NCBI RefSeq assembly: GCF_910592395.1
Contig: NC_088310.1
Location: forward strand, 28,351,491 to 28,415,490
Reading direction: 5' to 3'
DNA: 64,000 nt
Origin: Lineus longissimus
Taxonomy: Eukaryota > Nemertea > Pilidiophora > Heteronemertea > Lineidae
A model generated the notes under the pieces. That model was given only the letters and a program-made list of their open reading frames with translations, was not told where the DNA came from and did no database searches. Made by a program: the position numbers and the translations under genes. Positions 24,865-37,800 of the stretch are shown here, one piece after another. Every line of letters starts with the position of its first letter. Position 1 is the first letter of the stretch.

Positions 24865-25755
24865 CTGGAACAGAACAACTGAATGTGAGACATGTTGCTG
24901 AATATCTGCATTATTTTCTTATATTTCTGGTGAGGGGCTCAAATACAGGTCAATCCAAAGTACGTGTATATCCACGCAGCTCTTGTATTGTGGCCATGTG
25001 GTGAACATTTGAAACATTAAGTGGACATCTCCGGATGTGAAAGGTACCGCAAGCAGTGAGGTGGAAAGTCGAGGTTTCACCACTGTGACACAATGAGTGA
25101 GTGATGATCGGATTCAATATGCTACATGTAGGCCATTGAACTTTTCTGTTTTGCGATGCATGTGAAACATTTTAGGTTGCCGGTTACTCGAGCCAACTGA
25201 GATGGACTTCTCACACCTTGGTAGAATTCCCTGAAGTTGAATTATCCTCCAGTGAGAAGATTTTCAGGAACAGTGATGCTATAAAGATGATGATGATAAC
25301 AATTCCTATAGGTGTATTTGAACGATAAATAATCAACAATCAACACAAAAGTACTAGCAATATCAGCAGTGGATATGTATTTCAAATACATCTCTATACA
25401 TGTATATATATAATCAAAACAGCACCTTGATATAAAAGATAATGTAATACTGTTTGGAAATCAAGCCTGAATAGTAGAAAAAGTGATGTGAACTGTCAAA
25501 TTACAGACTCGTATACAAGAAACCTGATTGTCAATAAAACAATATATCATTGGCAGCAGATGTTAAATCAGAGTATGTAACTTCCACAATTAGATTATCA
25601 AGTATAACAACCATGAAGAAGTATATCAATGATCTGCATGGTAATCTTCTGGCTTGATGTAAATGCTCCTTCAGCTAAAACAGTGTAAGATCATCATATT
25701 AGGTTCAAAAGCATAATTGGTCGACTAAGGTTTCATACAAGTAGCAGTAAATGGG
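24865..25755. other. Spacer between the two glucosidase genes
   Basis: Holds the missing first exon and promoter of copy A and the 3' UTR of copy B. Neither could be placed. No other gene is seen. Confidence 0.45.
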
Positions 25756-28700
25756 TTAAACGCGAATAAGGTTTGATTTCTCAAGTCCTATCTTCACAGT
25801 TTTACCAAGTTGCAGAATCATTTCCCGTCCTGCTGAAGGAATTTTCACTTTGAATTGCAAGAATGGGTATTGTTTACTTGTCAATGTGATCGCAAGGCCA
25901 CTGGTTTCAATACAGAAACAGAACACGCCTCCCTGGTAGCTGATCCCAGTCAGAGTCAACCTGGTGACTTGGTCAGGAAGACTTGGATTGAACTCGAGGT
26001 GGTCCTGTCTGATCCTGAAACCACCGTATCCAAATATCATTGATTGTAGAAGTCCTCCCATGCCTGTGATGAAGTTGACTCCTCCCTCACCTCCTGTGAC
26101 TTCACTCCAAACCTGAAAGGGCGATTGTCATTTCAGACCACTTTAGAAGGATTGCAAGATGGGAGGCTCAGGTTTAGCTAGCCTGCTTTATTTGACCGTG
26201 GTCATGGGAAAGTAAAAGTAAAGCCTGAGTTTAGACCACCCAACATTCTTACCGCCATATGAAATTCCATGTTGGGATTAGACAAGAAGTCAGTCACATC
26301 ATTAACTGATAATGGTAAAGACTCACCTGGAATGGTTCTTGAATATGATCCATGTTCCTCTCCATCAACTTGTTAGCCTTTTCATGTTCTCCTAGCTCAA
26401 GCCAGCCAATGGCAAACATGGTCCAGGTCATAGCTGGGCCTTTTGGGTCAGTCACCTGGAACATGACACAAACCAAAGATCTTTTCATGTTCATTGAGCT
26501 CAAACAGCAATAGGTCATTCAAATTACTTAACCAATTATGGGCCACAATAGACTCACCTCCTTTGTGTCTGGTGAAACTGAGGGGAAAGGAACTGAAAGG
26601 AGTGACTAGACCTCGTTACAAACCTTTTGACAAAAGATTCCAGAAAATCTATTAACTATAAGAGGACTTACTCAGCATTATTGAGCCTATTCAACAGTAT
26701 TACTTGAAGAGAAGAGACTTTCCTTACCTCATCATAAAGAGTCAAGTCATTCCTTCTGACCTGTTGCGACATGTTCATCATGAAAGGGAAACCAATGAGT
26801 ATCACATCAGCCTGTTTGACAGAAGTTCCTAAATATGAAAGGACCACATCGTAAGACATCAACACAATACAATAAGGGAAATGGCTTGGTTTCACTGGAC
26901 ATGGGTTATAAGCTGAAGACATCACTGTTGAAACTTGAAGATCCAGTGTACATGTAGTACATATGATACATGCCAAGTGAATAATACGGTTGAAAGTTCA
27001 TTGTACAATGTAACTTAACATACCATTCTGGTATCCTTCATATTCCGGATGATACTGCAACTCGTCATCAAACGGGATCACAAGATTCTCCGCAATCTTA
27101 ATCCAGTCGGGATCTCCGGTCGCAACCAGCTTCAGGGTTGAACTGATATCGTGATCCGCCTTTAAGGCAAGGGCGGCCACGTAGTTTGTATACACAGAGT
27201 TATTGATTGAACGTTTGTATTCGTCTGGTGGCATCACATCTGAAAATGACATGAAATATCTTACAAGAGAAGATTTAGAAGGAAAGAGAGACTAACAAAG
27301 ATATTGATGAACTTGAAGAAACAATGTAGAAATGTGTCAACTTACTCAGAATGTCATATGTCTTAGTTGTTTCATTCATGCTGACGCGACTCGCCCAGAA
27401 TTCACTGATGTCATTGACAAGGTTACGACCTCCTTCCAGAATGTAGAAGTCCATGTCTTTGGTCATGTACATATACTGTCTGAAGGCGAAGGATATATCC
27501 CCAGATATGTGCAGCTCATTCTTGGCATATACTTCACCCGGGCACACCTCACTTCCTGGAAAATAAACAAGACAAACTACTGTCTTGAACTGAACTGAGA
27601 CATGTAAGCTTATCTCTTTTAAGTTAGTTCCTTTGTATTTGCCCTTGTGAGCCTAGGGTTGTAGTCACCAATTGTGAGGTAAGGGATCGCCGGATGAAGA
27701 ATTAACACCAACCTGTGTGAGCGGTCTCCCAAGGAAATTGAGCTCCAATATTTCCATTCAGCTTGGCGTTCTCCTTAGCTGCTGCCAGGGTGCGTAACCT
27801 TGTGCGAAGGAGGAGCTTGCCCAAGTCTGGGAACATCATTAGAACACCAGGGTACATCCACGTGTCTTGGTCCCAGAACACATGGCCAAGATAATCCTGA
27901 AAAGATACAAAAGGATATTAAGGAGTCTCACATCAATGCGATTACTGGTGGTTCTGTAAGTTTGAAGTAACTGCCACTGTAAGCTAAGGTTCTGGGGTTG
28001 CTCGATACATTGTAGCTGGTGAATTCTCTATGTTACAATGTGTGGCAGAGAGCTGAGACAGGTTCAAAGCCAAGCTAGACTCGAGGTAGCGACTTACATC
28101 TTCAGTCACACCATGCGCCAGGTCTGAGGGGCTCAACCCAATGAAAGGATCAGATGGATCATACTCCAGCTGGATGCTGCTGAGGATGTAGTACATGGCT
28201 CCAGACACGGCCCGGGCCAGGGTGAGGTTACCCTCCAAAGTGATCACACCACGTGTCCACAGTTTATGCCATGCAGCTACGTGTCGCTGTAGTAGGTAAT
28301 CTGTGGCTGTATAACCAGCAGCTGAAACATAAACAACAAGAAAAATCAGAATGTTTTTCCTGTGAAATGGACTATGACTGACTATTCATCATTTGCTGCA
28401 TTTTTGATTTTTTGGCCTGCAGGCAAGTGCTACTTGGAAAAGACTCTACGCAATATCAGCAATCAAGCAAATCATATTCATAACTTACCTAATTCATAGT
28501 AATTCTTTGCATCATCCTTGTCCTGAGCAAACGATGCATAGAATGTCCACTTGGTCCGCTGGCTTTTTTCAGAAGAAGGGACAACAGGAACATCAAGGTG
28601 GGTAGGAATCGGGTCGTAGAAGATATGGATGTCTTGAAGATCTGATGATGGAGTCTCAGAGATATTGGTCTTCCCATGCATGTATCTGAAATAGATTTCA

Positions 28701-30970
28701 TCAAAGTCACAGAGAGGCAGTATGGTTCCTAACTTTGAGGCGTTATAATCTGAGCATCAAAATGGACACAAAGGTACAACACTTGTGACCTATGATAGGT
28801 ACGACCTTTGGAAACGGAATTTTAAACTCCTTGAGCCTCGTGCAATGTCCCCATCCATTGAGAATATCAGTTTAAAACCCGGTCTAAATCTTTCATCCCC
28901 TAAGATTGACCTCAAGTGATGCACTGTACAAGCTTCCCGATTCTCCAGAGTGCCTCTGATGGGCAGATGTTTACACTGTGTTATGAAGCACTTTGAGACA
29001 GACCCTAGTCAGTATAAAGCGCTGCATAAAGAAGCAATTACTATCAGTTGCTAACCTGCATCCCGTCACAGTCCCATTACATTCAACTGCATCTGTTATC
29101 GTATCAAAGTTGACATCATCACTTGGCTTTCCCCGGTTGTTTTCCATGTTCACCTTCATGGCCATTTGACCTGCCTTGTAAACCCGGACGACATCTATTT
29201 CAGTCACCAGGAGACGCTTTAGCTGACGATGTGCGTAGATCTTCTTCTCCAAGACGAAATCATCACCATGGATTGTCTCAAGATACATTCCTAAAAGATC
29301 AACCTTCAGTAAGAGAAACTTAACACTACAAGCCGGCAACACTGGTAAATGAACATCCAGGACAGCTGGAGTTTTGCTCAATACTTCAACTCCCACCTAA
29401 ATCTGTGGGGCAGTTTTAAACTGATGTGCACTCATATAAGTTGTCAATCAGGAGAAATCATCATCTATTAAAGTCTAACCCATGATTAATAAGGTGTACA
29501 TGAGCTCACCATTCATCATATTCAAGGTGTAGGCTCTTCTCGGCTTATAAGGCTGGTGTGGGTGGAATCCTGTAATGTTACATGACACCATGGAGGGTAT
29601 CCTTGCCCGATGACTGTCACCATGTCGGCCGTTGTAGAGACCATTCATTAGGACTGTGTCACTGTCTATTACTGTACCGACATGACCATTACCAACACTC
29701 GTCATAAAGCGTGGTCTTGGTAACCTGGACAACGAGAACAATAAGTGTGTACACAACAGGACCAAACATGGTCAGATACACATGGTTTCTATGGCAATTC
29801 ATGGACTGACTTCTCATCATGACACATGTACATGAATTACAGTACATGTATGTACTATCACAAGAACAGGAGAAACCCAGTATCAAAGCCTGTTTGAAGA
29901 GAATGTTATTGGTCAGACTCAAAGAAAAACTGACCAGATCCAGAGCATTGATTACAGATTACATGTAAGTATGTTGATATACCGTATATCTTTCATAAAA
30001 TGACTTACTCGTTACTCATAATGATGAAAGCATCTTGTGGAAGTTTGTCTCGAATATCCGGCAGCGTTGATGCAGGCACTGAATGTTCTTTTTGATCATG
30101 GACATGAGAATAGGAAGATAGCGTCAAATTCTCGGATAACTTTTCAATGCCTTCATCTGGGTAAGTTCCATCACCAAATATCCCCCGACTCCACGTAACA
30201 TTCATTTTTGCTTCATCCATCGTATTCGAGACTGAATGAGAAGCTGTTGTCCCAGTCCTCATCCAAAGTCTTGATGCCCACTTCAGATACCCCTGGAACC
30301 TTTCATACACTACTGTGTGAGTTTCACCTTCACCTAATCAAACAGATTTAGATTTCATTCAGGTTGTGTTATTGGAATCGGTGACTTTGTCAAAAGAAGA
30401 TTGAACAGCATCCCCAGGTTGTGACTGTCTCCTGGTTGTGAATATCAGTATCTTTAGAATAGCCTCATTCCCTTGTGCAAATAATAAGTGGGCCCAATTG
30501 TGACCATCTGTTAACAATCCTCTTGCCAACAGGGTAGGGTCTGCGAAATAAACTCCATCCTGCATGTTTTCAAATGAGGGAGTAAGTATGTATCAAGTGA
30601 TAGGTTCTGATATGTCTGGATGACTCATTGCTTGTCTCACACGGGGACATAACAACAGATCTGACAGGAGAGGCACCTGAAGGGACCCAGTCCTTAGAGA
30701 TGTTCCCAAGCTAATAAAAAGCAAGGCAGCTGGTGATGGACCAGCATGATGGCCAGACCAATTGGTAAAGCAAGCACCTCCCCTGACAGTCTGAAAACAT
30801 AATAATCTCACCGTGAACGTTATTCAAATTTCTTGATTCCACAGCAAGGAATTGGCTTCCACCGGTCCAACACAAGAAAATAATCAAACTCAATGCAGCA
30901 ACCAATAGCAACACAGAGAATAGAACCTTGATGAGCCGCTTATGATGTAACTTTAGGAATGACTGCACAC
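25756..30970 (-). CDS. GH65-type glucosidase, PGGHG/ATHL1 family, copy B (membrane-anchored)
   Basis: Tandem paralogue of copy A. Exons: 30970-30812, 30333-30009, 29724-29510, 29290-29056, 28685-28489, 28321-28098, 27896-27713, 27555-27346, 27239-27024, 26828-26728, 26455-26327 and 26112-25756. Seven internal exons plus the last have exactly the lengths seen in copy A (215, 197, 224, 184, 210, 216, 101 and 357 nt). Catalytic block CPGEVYAKNELHISGD is intact. The N-terminal exon encodes basic KLHHKRLIK followed by VLFSVLLLVAALSLIIFLCW, a type II signal anchor, so the enzyme probably faces the secretory lumen or outside of the cell. Exon 2 is longer than in copy A and rich in N-glycosylation sequons (NVT, NLT). 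A first exon with the start codon is missing from my model. Several exons are near-identical to copy A at DNA level, others clearly diverged. Confidence 0.87.
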
Positions 30971-31807
30971 CTACAAAAAAAGGAGAAATAGAAGCCTAGA
31001 AAAGTGATTATTCAGGCTGGCTGAGCTTCTACTTGTACTTTCAAGTAGGCCTAGAATTTTTGTTCTGCAGTCTGCAATGCATAGTGCATACGGCATACCT
31101 ACGCCAAGGCTATATCTCAAATACATGAGCATGTCATGTACATGTATCAATGGGTAGGCCTGGCTTATGTACACTGTGAATGTGTGTACACTCTTGTCAC
31201 AAATGCACAACATGATTACATTAATACAATACATTACCTACACTTCATGTACAAGTCAGTATGAGTATCTCCATAACTATCACTGTGGCCACGTGCCCCA
31301 CTCTGGCTCTGCTTTCTGAAGGAATCGGTAACCTTCAAACTGGCGACAACCATGGCCACAACCCTGGGCCAAGCATTTTCATATTGCTTTCTTGATCCTT
31401 AGAGTATAAACACGACCCATGTATGTCATTGTCAAAAATAATTTTTTTTGACATTCGAGTGATCCGGCATTTTCTCTTTTTATCACATGACCTAATTGAT
31501 ATAAAATATCGCCTACAGACCAATCACGCTTTACCTCTGCACGGAACAGATCACGAAGCTCGGTTTCAAAAGGAATAACTCCTGGCAAAGACTTTTGGCA
31601 GATTTTGCATTGAGTATATTTTCCCCAAGAAGAGATAGGCTAAATGTGATCTGATTGTAATAAATCTGGCCGGGGTCTGGAAAAACTACCCGCGCATGCG
31701 CTCTTCAAACTGTAGCTTTCGCCGCGAATCGGAAATATTCGAAGTGATAATGAAGCTGGAAATAAAGTTAAAAACATACCGTTGGCTGTAATTTTTCTTC
31801 CTATATT
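30971..31807. other. Spacer between glucosidase B and the kinase
   Basis: Should contain the first exon of glucosidase B, since its first recognised exon starts in phase without a Met, and a shared promoter around the NRF-1-like site. No ATG-bearing exon with matching phase could be fixed. Confidence 0.4.
31691..31701. promoter_or_regulatory. NRF-1-type palindromic site in a probable bidirectional promoter
   Basis: CGCGCATGCGC matches the NRF-1 consensus YGCGCAYGCGC. It lies 107 bp before the kinase start codon and on the 5' side of glucosidase copy B on the other strand, within a locally CpG-rich patch. Function is inferred from motif and position. Confidence 0.5.
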
Positions 31808-34800
31808 ATGGATAAAGTGGAAGAATATAGTCAATTTGTATCTCCAAAAAAGTAAGAATTGTTTTATGGTGATGTTTTCGAGTTGAAATAGTCATATGCA
31901 AATTTGTAAACAATGTTATGTGTGTAATGTTATTATGTAAATGCACGCGTATGTACATTATGTGTGTGTCTTTGTACATACTACGTGTTCACAATATTGT
32001 GCTTAGTAAAGTTCACTCCTAGTCTTTTGTCCAAACCCAGCTTCGCACTGAGCTACTGTGCAAAGTTCACTCTAGTCAGCTTCGGACTCGGCTGCTAAAT
32101 TTTAGCCAATGACTTCCCCTCGTCAAAATTTCTCGATGCCGATTCCCTGTGACTAGTGTGAGACACTGAGTGTGAGTGTGTCTGTGGGGTTCGTCTGTGG
32201 CTGTGACTGGAGATAGCATGACATCACTGACACTGCCTTGTCACTGGCGCTGCCGCCAGTTGACAGCATGGTCACCTGACACGTGGCTGTGCGAATTGCT
32301 GTGTGGGTGAAAACATTTTTGTGTATTTTATTTATGTTCTATTTATTCTCATTGTCTCTCACCAACGTCATAACTCGTACTTCAACTTGTTGTCATAAAC
32401 CGTTTCATAAAAAGTTGGCTATAGGCCTACATGAGTTTCACGATGCAATCTCAAGTTTCTCTTAGTCTTATTGCCTTTTTTCATCAGTGGCTATTAATTG
32501 ACGATTTCGAAGAAGTTTGTTTTGACGCTGACCAGTCATGCGTTCACCTTGAACAAAGGATCACCATGTCTCTAGGCATTGTCCTAAGTCGGCTTAGGCC
32601 TTCTGACGTGTTCTGAGCAGTCATCCTAAACAGCGTCCACCAGGTTTTAAGTCGGGTATTAAGTCATAGAAATGAAATTAAGTAGCCATAAACGAAATAA
32701 GTATACCATGAGGGAGTTTTTGCCTGAAATCACAAGGCTCCTGTTGTATTGGGACGTCCTATCATTTCCTCCAAGTCAAATCCAAAATGGTCATCGACTT
32801 GGTGGTGGGTGCTGGTTCAACCACTCGCTGATTTAGCGCAGGAGCTAGGGGAGGAGGGGGGGGGGAATACTCCATGTGCTGACATCAAACTTTAGGAGTA
32901 CCATAAACTGTAGATTGAAGGTATCAGCTGGTTCCGGTATATGGCCGGGCTGTACTGTATCTCAACTGTTGTGGCCCCTGTACATGTACATGCACAGAAA
33001 ACAGACTTTACCATTGAGTGTTTTTTCTGTGACTGTCCTCACCCTTTCCAGAAACATTGTCCTCTCCCGGTGTGTGTAGCTGCTCAACAGACATAGATGT
33101 GGGTAATCCTGTTTTCACTGCCATCGCTCTGACTAGAAACTACTCAGTTATATAGGCACACGTCACTGTAACTGCTTGACGTTGACTTCATCATGTCCAC
33201 TCAGTGACTGTATTTCAGTGATATCCAAATTGTGTCCCGGCCCGTTGATTTTAGATCTTAAATTGATGTTCTTTGACCTACTGCGGATAGATCAAGTCAT
33301 AAGGTCATCATTTTGTTTAGTGTTTTCCATATATTTATTTTGGAAGACGAGTGGTTCAGAAGTTCAGATTTTTGTTTGTTTTACAAATGTCAATCAGGAT
33401 GTGTCTTCATTGGTCTTGTGTACATGCAGAGCCTTAGTACTATTAGTAAGTTTGGTGTGTCTTATTAAAAGTATGATAAAAAGACCTGGGAAAGATGGGA
33501 AAATATCATGGGAATTGTCAAGTCACCTTCAGCTTGAAATTGTTTTGTTCCAAGCTGACTCAAACGATTCTGTAGCTACTGCTAACACAAGATATATTAT
33601 GACTTGTGCTCTGTGGTAGTTACATTCGAGTACAATACACAATATATACCAATACCATACATTGTCATAAAATCGATATCGATTATTCTTTGAACACTTT
33701 AGTTTCCAAAAAACCTGAACCAAGAACTTGCATTTGATAATATATTACGTATGTAACACTCGGCATCTAGTGCCAACCGTGTATCTGTAGCCTGGGGCCA
33801 ATGCGATTGCGTCGTGTAGCATGTAATTGAAATAATAGCTTTACAAGTATGGAGCCCTCGGGCATTATTGGATTCAATTCAAAGCTGATATTTAGCGCTA
33901 ACAGAGAGAAAATAGCGTTCATCAATATTAAAATATAACACGTATGTTTATCCGATAGATGATTTGACAGTTAAGAGAAAATCTGGATTATCTCCCATTT
34001 CACTTCACATTGTGTGTTGTGATGTTAAGCGTTGTTCAATGACTCTTGATAGCTACTTAACTTGTAACTCAGGAGAGATATTATGACAATGATTATCTAA
34101 GACTACCGGTAGTGCTTTTGTGATTGTAAATGTAATAAAATGATTTTCTTCAGCAAAAGTAACAAACCTTTGTTGAGAACAATTGTTGGTTGAGAATGAA
34201 AGTGAGCAGAAAGAAGGCATTTGATTGACCAGATCACGTGAAATGTCATGGAACCTTCAAAAGCAATGTTTTCCTCTAAACAAGGTCTTGATTCATTCTT
34301 GGTAGAACTGCTGTGGGTTCCTTTCAGTTGCCCTCAAACATGCCCACCTCACTCGCCTTAGTCCTAAGGAATTCCCGTTAGTATATAATTGACACATGCC
34401 AGCTTCGGGAGAGACGCACAACTTCAATTATGTTGTAAATTGGACACCATTTATGGTCCATGACAGATTATTTCCATTCACTCCTTTAACTCATCTGTGT
34501 GGACACCTCTACTCTATGAGATGGCACATGTTCAGTCCAAGGGTGTCCCTGACCCTGTGGTTTAAAAAAGGTTTTGAAAGTGCTTCAGTAACCCATACAT
34601 GAACTTTCGTGTTTCTCAGGTTGACATCGAGTGACATGTTGTGTCTTATGCCACCTGGGTAACCGCCAACCCTTCCCAGCACCACACCAGCATTAGTTAG
34701 GTTCATCATACAATAACCAGTGACTTGTTTTTGTTTTTCAGAGATCACCCTCATCGCCTGGTACGAGTGACACCTCCACTTTGTCATGTTGTATCTTATG

Positions 34801-37800
34801 CCACTGGTGGTATAACTGCTCTCTATAAGAAACTTCAGGACCATAGCTACACGTCTGATCAGCATGGTAAACTCCATTTCTTCTTCTTTCATTCTTGTTG
34901 ATTGCTGTCCTGATTACGAAATGCTCATTTGGATCCAAGTGTCTTAGTGGAAATGTTTCAATCAATGACCATTAATCAATGTTTTTTGGAATCAGTCAGC
35001 TGAAAATAATCAAATCAATTGAACTGCATTGTGCTGTAAAGTCACCACACTGATTTCTAACTTTTGTTCATCACAACGAATCCAATACCAATTGCAGTTG
35101 TGTAGGGTTACAGTCGGACTTTTGAAAAAAGAAAATTAGACATAATTGAGCTTTGCTGTCAACCCTGATGGATTCAATACAATGTGCCTGTACAGTGGGT
35201 GATATGAATAAAGACTTGCAAATGCTTTTATCTAAAACTCCATGTACATTTACACTAGATTTTTCTGTACAAAATTGAAGTAAAAGCATTTGCTAGACTT
35301 TATTCATATTAGCCATTGTTTGAAGAGGAAACTGCTAACAAAAATATTGTTGACCATGACACATCATCCTAATTGTAGTACTGGTGTGAAGAGGTGTCTT
35401 GAGAGTGATACATGTGTTGGTCTAGTCTCTGCATAGTTATATATAATTGTATTCCCTCAAACTGTTCCCTTTGCTGTTGGGATTATTATGATAATGGCCG
35501 AGATTATCGCATAAATTATGATGATGTCATGATCTCACTATTAACAAAGACTCAAATAAGATTGTTTATTTGACAACAGGGGATGAACCTTTTGGGACCA
35601 TTTTGATATGTGGTTTGTTTTCTAACTTTAGAATCTCAGGTTAAATATTGATATAATGTAAACTTTCATGGTGTTTATCATCAAGGCATGAAATCATTTT
35701 GATTCACAATATTTTCAGAACCTGGTGATTTCACGGACGACCAGGGTGCGTTCCTTCCAAGACCTGACATGCCCCTTATTGCCTTCCGTTATCAATATGT
35801 GGACACGATCGGGGAAGGACAGTCATGCATGTTCATCAAGGCAAGGGACACATTCCAAGATGATGCGTTGATTGCCATCAAAGTGCTGCACACGACCTAC
35901 ATGCAGCTTGGTGCTCAGGAAATGGATTGTATTCGGCGCATCAATCTCGCTGATCCGTACGGGACATCCTCCACTCTCAGATTACATGTAAGTATTCATC
36001 TTCTCTTCTTCACTGTTCAATCTGCACTTTTGGAGTGGTGAAGCTGTTTATTCAGCATTTCAGAGTATTTTGGCAGCTCAGTATGGATTTTCAGTCTCAA
36101 CATTTTCTCAGCGAGTGCACTTCAAACTTCTCTGTGCATTGTCAGGTGAATAAATGAATGCCTAACTTCCAGCATTCAAATCATTTAAGTGTTAACAACA
36201 TACTCAGACAATAAATAGTCACAAAAGGTCTTTTGAAATGTGACTAATCCTCTATGAGTGATTGTTAATTTCGTTATAATAATGGCGTGACCACGATCAC
36301 ATTGAGAAGGGATCATGAGCCCTTGTCCTCTGTTCATGGTTGTTTGATGCCACCTAATCCCTCCTACATGATCATGTTACAATACTTAGTAAGGGGTTTC
36401 TGCCTTTCAGAATGTGTTTATGTTTGACAATCATTACTGTATGGTATTCGATCTCCTCCATCCACGACCGCTCACTGATTACTTCAAGGAAGTCACTGAG
36501 AGAAAGGTGAGTCATTACTTTATCCCTAAAAATATGATTGCTTAGTAAGTTTTGAGACGGAACGGTTCTGACTCCATTGTTGTGTGGTAAACATTACTAT
36601 ACTGTATGATTCGTTTTGTGTTTCACTTTTATTTGAACATGTACAAAATACAACTGAGCTCAGTTAAATGTCTGTATCTTGCGGCGAAAATCGATGCAAA
36701 ATTGGCACTGTTTGACTTGCTGTGAGTCAGTGCGAGTGTCAAGAACTGATATCAGAAATGATGCTTTATAATTATTCATAATGAATGCTGTGCTGATCAA
36801 TATCCAAGGCAGGAAAAGAGAGAAGATGACAACTTTTTCATGATCAGTGTTAGCCAAGGGCCCCAAAACAGATGACTGACTTCATCCCCCTGATACATGT
36901 GTCTCTTGTGCTGCAGGCCCTACGCTCCATCCGACTGGTCGCCTTCAAGCTCTTACAAGTGCTCGGCTTCCTCAAGAAGCAGAATGTCATCCACGCTGAT
37001 CTTAAGCCTGAGAATGTTCTGTTGGAGGAAGGTAAGATAGCTTCATGAACATAGGACAAGATAGGGCTACTGTCATAATATAGGACTGATGAATATAGGT
37101 AAAATCATTGTTTAGAATTTCAATCACGACAGTCCAGTGGCTTCACTTCCATACCGCAAATGAAAAAGCCAAAGCATATATAGCTCTACCATGACAATGA
37201 GATGTAAACAACTTGCATACCATGGAGATGATGTGGTGGTGCTGACACCTAGCTGTTTGATTTCTCACCATAGGTAATCTGATTTATCTTCCTGTGTACT
37301 CACTTACAAGGAAGGGTTAAGTCGACATATCTGAACTTAGCTTTGTTCCTTTTCTTTCAGAGGGGGATATGCTGTCGTTGAAGGTTGTGGACTTTGGCAA
37401 TGCCATCCATTGTGTTCACGATGAAGTCTCTCTTTACTATGATGACTTTGAGCTTCAGACGCTGCTCTACAGAGCTCCAGAGGTGTGTATTCCTGAAGTT
37501 GATTGCTTCTCTGTTTCACAAAACCTTCCTGAAGAAAGACCAGATGACTACTTTGAAGTGTTTGCTCCTGTTATGGAGACAAGATTACAGTATAGTTTAC
37601 TGCAGAGGCATGTGGGCTGCACTGTCTTCACAGATGGTTTGTAGCCCTGTGTTAGTGTGAAGTGATGACAGAGATATTGACTGACTGGAAACCATACTGT
37701 TTTGTGGGAACCTTGTTACGTGTGGAAGCCTTTCTTTGTTTACGAAGACTTTGTGAGAGACAATGCCACCAAAACTATACTGTGTGGGAATGGTGTGTTA

